Positions 1-6,080 of a DNA stretch of 19,106 nt are shown here, piece after piece. The stretch spans positions 1 through 19,106 of the forward strand of contig CAKVIS010000035.1 of the NCBI GenBank assembly GCA_934754415.1, read 5' to 3'. The translations under genes and the position numbers were made by a program. The notes below the pieces were generated by a model. It searched no databases and had not been told where the DNA came from. It saw only the letters and a program-made list of their open reading frames with translations. Position 1 is the first letter of the stretch. Each line of letters opens with the position of its first letter. Source of the stretch: an uncultured Bulleidia sp. GTDB lineage: Bacteria; Bacillota_I; Bacilli_A; Erysipelotrichales; Erysipelotrichaceae.

Positions 1-230
1 TACGAGATCCTTTTTTATATTCGTACTAAATTTTAGCTACAGTTTGTTATATCAACAGGAATTGGGATTGAGCCATTTTTTATACACCATTTTGATATGG
101 AGCAATATAGAATTACATGAAGTTATTTCGTGGCTATTTGTGCAGAAAACATGCTAAAATCAAAATTTTTCGGTATTTATGGAGTGCTATTGAGATTTAC
201 AATCCAGTGAATCGCACTCGATTCCTATTT
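1..230. other. AT-rich stretch with no gene, downstream of bsh
   Basis: No convincing gene was found here. A plus-strand open frame from 117 mainly overlaps the antisense of the bile salt hydrolase and has no ribosome binding site. The only structure noted is the small hairpin at 209-224, listed separately. The left edge may hold the tail of a flanking region, but nothing recognisable remains. Confidence 0.5.
209..224 (-). terminator. Possible weak hairpin after bsh
   Basis: GAATCG and CGATTC form a perfect 6-bp stem around a four-base loop, just past the bsh stop codon. On the minus strand no clear U-run follows it, so it may be an mRNA 3'-end structure and not a true intrinsic terminator. 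Confidence 0.3.
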
Positions 231-1211
231 TCATTTTGCAGTTCTCATACTCACTGTCTGTACAGATTCCACTGCACACTGATAGATAGTAGTACCTTCC
301 AGGTCACAATCATGCATGTTTACACCTGTAATAGAAGGATTGTTATAGGTTGTGTAATAGAAAGTACCTGTATTAGTATCCATGCAGCTGGAATAAATAG
401 TATATTCATACTTGCCTTCTGCCACTTCACAACATCCCTTCTGCTGTTCTACTGAGTGCAGAATATGGAAGAACTGTGCAACACTTTCTGTTTCTCCTTC
501 TACATTAGTAACATTTAATTTTGTAAATGCCACTTTAGCAAATCTTCCTGAAGAACTTAAATCACCTGGCAATCCAATCGTACCCATTCCTCTGGAATAG
601 GTAGATAACTCTGCATCTTTACCAAATGTATTTACAGGCTGTCTGTTAGATAAAGACATGTACTGGTTCAATAAGAATCTCTGTGTCTCAAATGGTGGAT
701 TATTGGTTAAAACACCAATAGGATTATCATGTACATGTAATCCATCTTTCATACTTTCTACGACTACACAATCTGTTTCACTGGCAATAATCCAGTGTAA
801 TTGTGCTACAGGGAACGCATTGGAATACGTTTCATCATCCAGATTCATGTTGGAAAGTAATTCTCTTACTTCCTCCATAGTTCCACAACTGCTTAATACA
901 TAGTTCATAAACTCATACTGAGCAATATTGTTTTTACCCTCTTTAACAGGATGATATACGGCATTACCTACAAAGTTTAACCCTGCCATGCCAATACCCT
1001 TTTCATTCATACCATCAAACAGATGTGGATATCCATTTTCTACAATACCCATACCAATCATGGCATAATGCGTTGGTTTATCCGGCATATGCTTAAAAGT
1101 AAACGGGAAGTTCCTTGGAATGACCAGTACTCTTTCCCCATATCCAAATTCATAATCTAAATTTCTCCCAAAATAGAAATGATCACTGCGATACGTTGCT
1201 GCTGTACACAT
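231..1211 (-). CDS. bsh: Bile salt hydrolase / choloylglycine hydrolase
   Basis: A 326-residue Ntn-hydrolase of the choloylglycine hydrolase family (PF02275). Members of the bile salt hydrolase branch cut the amide bond of glycine- or taurine-conjugated bile acids in the cytoplasm. The protein starts MCTAA, so Cys2 becomes the N-terminal nucleophile after Met removal. Other family active-site positions are present: Arg16, Asp19, Asn79 (GLNF), Asn170 (GVLTNNP) and Arg223 (SGRF). A loop SRGMG lies at 206-210. Length is normal for the family. The ATG is set by AGGAGG at 1221-1226 on the opposite strand, 9 bases away. There is no signal peptide. It is a single-gene unit, divergent from the ATPase at 1433, with the phased repeat array between them. 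A penicillin V acylase is the main alternative, but the residue set favours bile salt hydrolase. Confidence 0.93.
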   Translation of the reverse strand: MCTAATYRSDHFYFGRNLDYEFGYGERVLVIPRNFPFTFKHMPDKPTHYAMIGMGIVENGYPHLFDGMNEKGIGMAGLNFVGNAVYHPVKEGKNNIAQYEFMNYVLSSCGTMEEVRELLSNMNLDDETYSNAFPVAQLHWIIASETDCVVVESMKDGLHVHDNPIGVLTNNPPFETQRFLLNQYMSLSNRQPVNTFGKDAELSTYSRGMGTIGLPGDLSSSGRFAKVAFTKLNVTNVEGETESVAQFFHILHSVEQQKGCCEVAEGKYEYTIYSSCMDTNTGTFYYTTYNNPSITGVNMHDCDLEGTTIYQCAVESVQTVSMRTAK

Positions 1212-1235
1212 TTCTTAATACCTCCTGATACTATT

Positions 1236-1265
1236 AGTATACCCTTAATATATAAATACGTACAA
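1236..1265 (-). promoter_or_regulatory. Candidate bsh promoter
   Basis: Read on the minus strand, a good -10 TATACT (1236-1241) lies 18 bases from a poor -35 TTGTAC (1260-1265). The implied start lies just upstream of the AGGAGG ribosome binding site. An inverted repeat ACAAC/GTTGT sits immediately upstream at about 1271-1286 and could be an operator. Confidence 0.45.
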
Positions 1266-1300
1266 TCTACACAACTGACTTGTTGTATACCTCACATAGT

Positions 1301-1386
1301 TTTATAAACATTCATAAACATTTATAAAAAACCATAAACATTTTTTGATTTCATAAATGATTATAAAGATTTATAAATATTTATAG
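1301..1386. repeat. Helically phased ATAAA array between divergent genes
   Basis: ATAAA begins at 1304, 1314, 1324, 1334, 1353, 1363 and 1373, and a partial copy (ATAG) begins at 1383. The period is 10 bases throughout, except for one skipped turn (1344) where the next copy comes at 19 bases. Several copies extend to the palindrome TTTATAAA or to ATAAACAT. Copies one helical turn apart face the same side of the DNA, as expected for an intrinsic bend or a cooperative protein-binding array. The array ends right at the -35 region of the ATPase promoter and about 35 bp upstream of the bsh -35. Confidence 0.7.
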
Positions 1387-1400
1387 TTTTCAATAATATA

Positions 1401-1424
1401 TGATATACTTCAACTACAAGGAGG
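1401..1424 (+). promoter_or_regulatory. Extended -10 and ribosome binding site of the ATPase gene
   Basis: TGATATACT at 1401-1409 is an extended -10 (TGn + TATACT), with no recognisable -35. The phased array occupies that position instead. AAGGAGG at 1418-1424 is an excellent ribosome binding site 8 bases before the ATG at 1433. It rules out the in-frame ATG at 1400, which lies inside the promoter. Confidence 0.55.
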
Positions 1425-1432
1425 AATTACAT

Positions 1433-2479
1433 ATGCAACCAAAAAACCCCTTTACACTAACATTTGGTGTTGTCCCAAACAATTACATACACAGAGCTGA
1501 AGCAGAAGAAGAAATTCGACTGAAGTTTTTGGAAAGTGATACAGGACTTATGTATCTGATAACTGGTGTCAGGGGCTCAGGAAAAACAGTATTTATGGCA
1601 AATATTGTTGACGATGTATCACAAGATAAAGAATGGATTGTTGTAGACTTGAACAACAATCTGGATTTATTTAAAAGCACTTATGCCAAATTATCCGCAA
1701 GTCATAAAATTGGTATACCTCAAGTTTCCACAAAATTAGAGTTATCTGCTCCTGGAATAACTTTGTCTCTACAAGAAAAAGATATGCAATATTCTTCTTT
1801 GGAAACAGCTATTGAAGAACAGTTAAACAAAGCTAAAAAAAAGCATCTTAAAGTACTTTTAGCAATTGATGAAATTACATGTAATGAAGAAACAAAGAAA
1901 TTCATTACCAGCTTTCATATATTTATACGTCACAAATTGCCTGTATATTTAATATGTAATGGATTGCCCGGTCAAGTATTTCATTTACAGGAAGAGCCAT
2001 CTATGACATTTTTGTACAGAGCCCCAAAAATCGAACTGGAACCTCTGGATATGAACAGTATCTATTCTCAGTACAAAGCGCTTCTTCAGGCAGATAAACA
2101 AACAGCTGTCAAGCTTGCAAAATATACAAAAGGGTACCCTTTTGCATATCAATTATTAGGCTCAATTGTATGGGATAACAAAAAAGAATACTCCGATGCT
2201 TTACTGGAAAAGTATGATGACATTCTGGCACAATATGTATACAACAAAATTTATTCCGAGCTTTCAGAAAAAGAACTACAGATTGTCACATATATGTGTG
2301 AATCCAATGAAACCAAAGTGGCTTCCATTCTCAATGGTCTTCATATGAGCAGTTCGGCTTTTTCTCCCTATCGTGACCGACTTTTAAAGAAAGGTATTGC
2401 ATTTTCAAGTAAGCGCGGAGAACTTGATATTGCTTTACCTAGATTTGCCGAATTTTTAAAAAACAGGATTCTTTTCTAA
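1433..2479 (+). CDS. STAND/archaeal-ATPase-type P-loop ATPase with C-terminal DNA-binding-like region
   Basis: A 348-residue soluble protein. The start at 1433 is chosen because AAGGAGG lies at 1418-1424. Walker A is GVRGSGKT (residues 45-52) and Walker B is LLAIDE (142-147). Around 185 the segment YLICNGLPG fits the sensor strand of the ATPase_2/STAND group (like PF01637). The last ~80 residues have the helix-rich look of a winged-helix domain (SELSEKELQIVTYM, then SSAFSPYRDRLLKKG). No nuclease motif and no membrane segment are visible. Related 'ATP-binding proteins' are widespread and multi-copy in gut Firmicutes, and their function is not established. Single-gene transcript with a strong terminator. 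Its odd promoter array suggests tight control, possibly by the protein itself through its C-terminal domain; this is inference. Confidence 0.85.
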   Translation: MQPKNPFTLTFGVVPNNYIHRAEAEEEIRLKFLESDTGLMYLITGVRGSGKTVFMANIVDDVSQDKEWIVVDLNNNLDLFKSTYAKLSASHKIGIPQVSTKLELSAPGITLSLQEKDMQYSSLETAIEEQLNKAKKKHLKVLLAIDEITCNEETKKFITSFHIFIRHKLPVYLICNGLPGQVFHLQEEPSMTFLYRAPKIELEPLDMNSIYSQYKALLQADKQTAVKLAKYTKGYPFAYQLLGSIVWDNKKEYSDALLEKYDDILAQYVYNKIYSELSEKELQIVTYMCESNETKVASILNGLHMSSSAFSPYRDRLLKKGIAFSSKRGELDIALPRFAEFLKNRILF

Positions 2480-2510
2480 TCTCTGAGCATTAGCTCAGAG
2501 ATTTTCTTTT
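2478..2510 (+). terminator. Intrinsic terminator of the ATPase gene
   Basis: A perfect 11-bp stem (2478-2488 with 2493-2503), loop ATTA, then a T-rich tail. The stem begins inside the stop codon. Confidence 0.85.
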
Positions 2511-2515
2511 CATTT

Positions 2516-2541
2516 AAAAAAGCAGAGAGTTTCCTCTCTAC
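2516..2541 (-). terminator. Intrinsic terminator of the membrane-protein gene
   Basis: On the minus strand an 8-bp stem GTAGAGAG/CTCTCTGC (one G-U) closes a GAAA tetraloop and is followed by six U. It overlaps the stop codon of the gene and stands back to back with the plus-strand terminator. Confidence 0.8.
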
Positions 2542-3146
2542 TCTATTGCTGCTATAAGATCTGGGATTTCTTCAGGATCCAGAGCATAGGCATCATTGGT
2601 AAGAATCTGATAATAGAAGCTCTTCTTCTTCCATAACACACTCTTCACTTTACCATCTTCACCTTTTTCAACTACTTCCATGCCATCAATATCTACTGTA
2701 TTAATAGATTTATAGGTAGCTGTATCTGCACTTTCCAGATCATCTTTCTTACACTTATGCAGAATAATGGAAGTCTGGCCTTCACTGTCTCTGAAACGTA
2801 AGTCATAGATGTATTCATCTACGATCCAGTAATCAATATCTGTTAAACCTTTAATCTCCTGTGGAGCATGGAAGGTAAAGTTAGCTGCTTTATCTGCCTG
2901 AGAAGCTGTATCCAGTTCTACATAAATATAACTTCTGTGGCCTCCACCGCCTTTAGCCCATTCATTTGGATCCACTAAAATAGAACCACTCTTTTTAAAA
3001 ATTAAAAACAGTACAGCAACACATACACCGATAATTACAATAACCATACCAAGGTTTAACCCCTTAGAAGGTGCTGCTTTTTTCTCTGCGGGTGTATCTG
3101 TCACTTCCTGAGCAGTAACAGATTCATTTTTATTTTCTTCTGACAT
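2538..3146 (-). CDS. Single-pass membrane protein of unknown function
   Basis: A 202-residue protein I do not recognise as a named family. A polar, acidic N-terminus with a Lys/Ala/Pro linker (residues 1-32) is followed by one strongly hydrophobic helix (about 33-50, GMVIVIIGVCVAVLFLIF) and then KK. A ~150-residue C-terminal domain is rich in beta-type sequence. The positive-inside pattern is not decisive. An N-in topology with an extracytoplasmic C-terminal domain is plausible. There is no lipobox and no catalytic motif I can name. AAAGGGG precedes the ATG. It lies 55 bases downstream of the GNAT gene in the same direction and ends in a terminator, so the two are probably co-transcribed. Confidence 0.75.
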   Translation of the reverse strand: MSEENKNESVTAQEVTDTPAEKKAAPSKGLNLGMVIVIIGVCVAVLFLIFKKSGSILVDPNEWAKGGGGHRSYIYVELDTASQADKAANFTFHAPQEIKGLTDIDYWIVDEYIYDLRFRDSEGQTSIILHKCKKDDLESADTATYKSINTVDIDGMEVVEKGEDGKVKSVLWKKKSFYYQILTNDAYALDPEEIPDLIAAIE

Positions 3147-3201
3147 ATAATTATCCCCTTTAAAATAGATATGAGCTTATTTTACAAAGATACTTTCTTC
3201 A

Positions 3202-3708
3202 TTACAAGTGAAGAATATAGCCTCTTCTCTTTGTGCCGTCTCTTTGAATGGTAACGGTTCCACAATAGATGAATCCATGCTTGTCTATAAAGGCTCTCAT
3301 AGGATGATTATCTTCATGTGTATCAATACGAATATTTTCATATCCATGTGCCAGTGCCACTTCTTTTGCCTTATTTAACAGCTCATTGGCATAGCCTTTT
3401 CCTTTCACAGAAGTATCCACAGCAATTCTGTGTATAACAACATAGGGATCCTCATTTGGCCACTTACCTTCTATCTCTGCATAATCCGGCTCAGGTTGTG
3501 TACAGATATACGCTGTACCCTGTATTACACCATCTTCTGTTATCACATAAGATTCTCCACTGGCGATATCTTTCAGAACATCTTCTTTTGCAGGATATCC
3601 ATTCAGCCATTGGGCAATCCCCATCTCATGCATACTTTCACTTGCACGATGGAAGATGTCCAGTACTCTTTCTACATCTTCCATTGTTGTCTTTCTTACT
3701 TCTTTCAT
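3202..3708 (-). CDS. GNAT-family N-acetyltransferase
   Basis: A 168-residue single-domain acetyltransferase (PF00583-like). It would transfer acetyl from acetyl-CoA to a small molecule or protein amine; the substrate is unknown. The fold is visible in order: an N-terminal KTTMEDVERVLDIF strand-helix, then VIHRIAVDTSVKGKGYANELL (about 91-111) carrying the GKGYA acetyl-CoA pyrophosphate loop, NIRIDTHEDNHPMRAF, and KHGFIYCGTV near the C-terminus. Length is normal. It has a weak ribosome binding site (GGTGTG) and follows the darA terminator closely, so read-through from darA or a promoter inside that gap must drive it. The membrane-protein gene follows 55 bases downstream. Confidence 0.88.
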   Translation of the reverse strand: MKEVRKTTMEDVERVLDIFHRASESMHEMGIAQWLNGYPAKEDVLKDIASGESYVITEDGVIQGTAYICTQPEPDYAEIEGKWPNEDPYVVIHRIAVDTSVKGKGYANELLNKAKEVALAHGYENIRIDTHEDNHPMRAFIDKHGFIYCGTVTIQRDGTKRRGYILHL

Positions 3709-3720
3709 TTCACACCATGT

Positions 3721-3747
3721 AAAAAGAGCGTTATACGCGCTCTTTTT
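3721..3747 (-). terminator. Bidirectional-looking terminator between darA and the GNAT gene
   Basis: AAAAAGAGCG (3721-3730) pairs with CGCTCTTTTT (3738-3747) around a 7-base loop, giving A- and T-runs on both sides. It lies after the darA stop and before the GNAT start, so it should end or attenuate darA transcription. Confidence 0.7.
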
Positions 3748-3757
3748 ATTGCCTTTC

Positions 3758-4081
3758 TTATAGCTTCTTAAACTGTTCTACATCAATGACAAAGATTGTT
3801 GCGCCACCAACCTGTACTTCTACAGGGAAGGAAGCATAACGTCCAATGTCATAGCTTGCTGTGGAAGGTACGATTTCTGTACGTCTCTTTGCCTCAGAAC
3901 CAATGACATCAATACACTTATCTACCAGATCATCTTCAGTACCTACAATCAGTGTTGTGTTTCCTGCTCTTAAGAAACCACCTGTAGTAGCAAGACGTGT
4001 CATGTAGAAATTATTCTTTGTCAGTGCAGAAGATACTGCAGACGCATCATCATTAGAAACAATAGCTAAAATTAACTTCAT
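3758..4081 (-). CDS. darA: Cyclic-di-AMP receptor, PII-like
   Basis: A 107-residue PII-like protein of the DarA/PstA (YaaQ, DUF970) family. In Bacillus subtilis and Staphylococcus aureus this cytosolic trimer binds the second messenger c-di-AMP; its downstream target is not settled. The family hallmarks are the start MKLILAIV, TTGGFLRAGNTT (32-43) and VGGATIFV (91-98). Length matches known members (about 109). AGAGGAGG lies 9 bases before the ATG. In many Firmicutes the gene sits beside tmk and DNA polymerase III delta' (holB). Here its neighbours are a GNAT enzyme and the ATPase/TOPRIM pair, so that synteny is not kept. The 175 bases upstream (4082-4256) should hold its promoter, but I see no clear -35/-10 pair. 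Confidence 0.95.
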   Translation of the reverse strand: MKLILAIVSNDDASAVSSALTKNNFYMTRLATTGGFLRAGNTTLIVGTEDDLVDKCIDVIGSEAKRRTEIVPSTASYDIGRYASFPVEVQVGGATIFVIDVEQFKKL

Positions 4082-4256
4082 ATTGGAATTCCTCCTCTTT
4101 GTTATATTCTACCATACTTTGGTAATTGCACCATTCCTTACTCTGAACTTTTATGACGATTTGTATAAAAGTGAGTTTAAGGTTTCAAGTTGTTTTCAGA
4201 AATACAAAAAACAATCTGATACACAGTATACACAAGAATGGATTTACATAACCTGT

Positions 4257-4781
4257 TTATTGCATTACGTCTGTAATTTTTATTTTTTCACTGTTTCTCT
4301 GTATAAAATCAAGCTCACTTTGAGCCTTTGTCATCCATAATTTACGAATATTGATTTTATGTCGCTCTAAGGCATGACGGCACTCTTCATTTCTCATTTT
4401 CTTAAATTCAGCTTTAAAATTACTGAGTGACTTACTTTTAGTCAGTTCTTTTACATCCTTTACAGTAGTACATCGAACTAATTCATCTTCCAGATTCTTC
4501 ACCTGAAGTAAACTCACTACAGTTACACCCTGACAATACTTCCTGATATTTGTTATATTCTTTTTAACTATATCAAGATTCACAATTACATCTGTATCAA
4601 ACACAAATACTACTGTAGTGCCTGGCCTGATGGATACCAGAACGGATTTTGGAATTAATGTCTGCACCACATTTAACTTTTTTGATTTTCCAGGAAGAAT
4701 TTTATATGGCAACACTTTTAAGGCATCAATCAATTTGAGATCATCTTCGCCTTCGCAAAAATACATAACTGTCTTATTCAT
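4257..4781 (-). CDS. Small TOPRIM-like partner protein of the adjacent ABC ATPase
   Basis: A 174-residue protein whose N-terminus reads MYFCEGEDDLKLI, with Glu10. A hydrophobic strand ending VFVFDTD gives Asp62-x-Asp64. Glu followed by a D-x-D pair is the minimal metal-binding signature of the TOPRIM fold used by OLD, RloB/AbiLii and DUF4435 (AriB) effectors. The C-terminal 80 residues (VKNLEDELV, KSKSLSNFK) are basic and helical. The ATG at 4781 is chosen over an upstream frame because GGAGTGGGG precedes it and it overlaps the ATPase stop by 8 bases, a sign of translational coupling. The likely role, as nuclease effector controlled by the upstream ATPase, is inference. It is shorter than most known TOPRIM effectors, so it may bind nucleic acid without cutting it. 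Confidence 0.7.
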   Translation of the reverse strand: MNKTVMYFCEGEDDLKLIDALKVLPYKILPGKSKKLNVVQTLIPKSVLVSIRPGTTVVFVFDTDVIVNLDIVKKNITNIRKYCQGVTVVSLLQVKNLEDELVRCTTVKDVKELTKSKSLSNFKAEFKKMRNEECRHALERHKINIRKLWMTKAQSELDFIQRNSEKIKITDVMQ

Positions 4782-5874
4782 GACCCCACTCCATTTCCAA
4801 TTCATCCAACAAAGAATCGTCAGGAATAGAGCCAAAAATATTATTCTCCACTGCATTCCTGACAGAATCTGTATTACGTTTCAGAATATCTGAAGCTGAA
4901 ATCGCACTCACTCTGTATACACCTTGTTCTTTCACCTTTCTTAAAAACATGAATGCATGTTTAGGTAAATTCAAATCCAGCATATCTGTATTATGAGTAG
5001 TAAAAATCAGCTGTTCATTATTGGATATTCTTTCAAGCATTAAACCAAAAATTCTTTTTTCAATATCACTTTGAATATAAGAAAAATGCTCATCACAATA
5101 ATAGAACGTTTTGTCTTTCGTCATCATGGACGCAAGGAATAACGCCACATCAATCCCTTCTGCAGTCCCGCTGGAAAGAAGCTCTCTGTTTAAAAGCTTT
5201 CCTTCCTGAATAATAATTTCCTGATTACCTCTTTTGATGATACATGTGTCTTTTAAATCCTTTGAAAGTATTACTTCATTTAATGTTGGATCAAGCGTTC
5301 CAATCACAGCTTTCAAGGTCTTCTTAAATACTCTTTTATCCAGCCCTTTGAAATCTAACGAACTGGCAATTTCAGGATAAGCAAATCTGTAATGCAAAGG
5401 CCCCACAAGACTTTTCAAAGCATTCACGGAAGAAGTTGCTTCAACTGTTCTGTCGGTCAGCTTTTCTATGCACTTCTCATAAGAATCCATCTTATCAATG
5501 ACAGCAGAATAATATTTCAAAGTAACACTGGAAAGAGCACTATCTATTTCAGCGTTTATTCTATGCAATACAAACCCCTCATTCACAAAGTCAATAGAAA
5601 AGGAGCCCTTCGTATCTGCTATCATATCCATTAAAACAGCAGGATTACTGGTATTAATAAATGTAATAATCTTCAACAAAGCTTTTCCTAAGCTTGTTTT
5701 CCCTGTAGCGTTTGCACCCATAAGAATAACTGCTTTTTTATACCTGAAACGTTCTCTGCCTTCCAGGTGTTCGTCTTCAATAATGGAATTCACTACTTTT
5801 TTAGGATAGGTAAACTGTATGTCAAATCTTTCAAATCCATAGATACCATCCAGTTTTAAATTCAATATTATCAT
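4774..5874 (-). CDS. OLD/RloA-type ABC-class ATPase
   Basis: A 366-residue AAA_15/AAA_21-like ATPase. In order: strand LKLDGIYGFERFDIQF, Walker A GANATGKT (53-60), a helical insertion (about 105-200), ABC signature-like LLSSGTAEG (232-240), Walker B TFYYCDE (256-262) followed by a FSYIQSDIEK D-loop region, and the switch histidine TTHNTD (His294). This is the layout of SMC/Rad50-like ATPases in OLD, RloA, AbiL and PARIS (AriA). It has no TOPRIM domain of its own; that function appears split off into the overlapping downstream gene. The ATG at 5874 has GGAGG 7 bases upstream. A TTG at 5919 would lie inside the -10 to -35 spacer of the predicted promoter, so it is rejected. Confidence 0.85.
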   Translation of the reverse strand: MIILNLKLDGIYGFERFDIQFTYPKKVVNSIIEDEHLEGRERFRYKKAVILMGANATGKTSLGKALLKIITFINTSNPAVLMDMIADTKGSFSIDFVNEGFVLHRINAEIDSALSSVTLKYYSAVIDKMDSYEKCIEKLTDRTVEATSSVNALKSLVGPLHYRFAYPEIASSLDFKGLDKRVFKKTLKAVIGTLDPTLNEVILSKDLKDTCIIKRGNQEIIIQEGKLLNRELLSSGTAEGIDVALFLASMMTKDKTFYYCDEHFSYIQSDIEKRIFGLMLERISNNEQLIFTTHNTDMLDLNLPKHAFMFLRKVKEQGVYRVSAISASDILKRNTDSVRNAVENNIFGSIPDDSLLDELEMEWGHE

Positions 5875-5909
5875 TCCAGCGCCTCCGCTTCTTCGCTTAT
5901 TACGAACAA

Positions 5910-5938
5910 ATGATAGCAATTAACCGGATATATTTCAA
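5910..5938 (-). promoter_or_regulatory. Promoter of the ATPase/TOPRIM operon
   Basis: On the minus strand, -35 TTGAAA (5933-5938), a 17-base spacer and -10 TATCAT (5910-5915). It places the transcript start about 30 bases before the ATG at 5874. Confidence 0.65.
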
Positions 5939-5987
5939 GATTGATTCCCAGGTACTCCAGTGAACTACATTAGCTTTGCAAAATTCT

Positions 5988-6000
5988 GCAAAGTTAAGGT
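5988..6000 (+). repeat. 13-bp repeat GCAAAGTTAAGGT, copy 1
   Basis: The same 13 bases recur at 17566-17578. In both places they are preceded by an AAATT-type tract and followed by TGA or GA. Here a related TTTGCAAAA element lies just upstream. Both copies sit in intergenic DNA a short way upstream of an accessory gene that is now broken (the DUF234 ATPase here, hicA there). Confidence 0.5.
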
Positions 6001-6023
6001 TGAATATATGTCATCGAAACATT

Positions 6024-6056
6024 GTATACTCTAAAGTATACTACTTATAAGTATAC
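6024..6056. promoter_or_regulatory. Three GTATAC palindromes forming a candidate operator
   Basis: GTATAC occurs at 6024-6029, 6036-6041 and 6051-6056. Neighbouring copies build two overlapping inverted repeats, GTATACT/AGTATAC with 4- and 7-base spacers. The cluster lies 25-57 bases before the DUF234 start and includes its likely -10 region. It looks like a dimeric repressor site. Confidence 0.5.
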
Positions 6057-6080
6057 GCTTATATGATGAGGGACTGTAAA

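Noticed and set aside
117..455. Plus-strand open frame of 112 codons
   Set aside because: Mostly antisense to the bile salt hydrolase, no ribosome binding site, composition not protein-like.
1301..1386. ATAAA array as a CRISPR or plasmid replication iteron
   Set aside because: Units are 10 bp with no spacers, and there is no Cas or replication initiator gene. The position between divergent promoters fits control or DNA bending better.
5875..5919. Earlier TTG start for the OLD-like ATPase
   Set aside because: It would lie upstream of the predicted transcript start and lacks a ribosome binding site; GGAGG supports the ATG at 5874.
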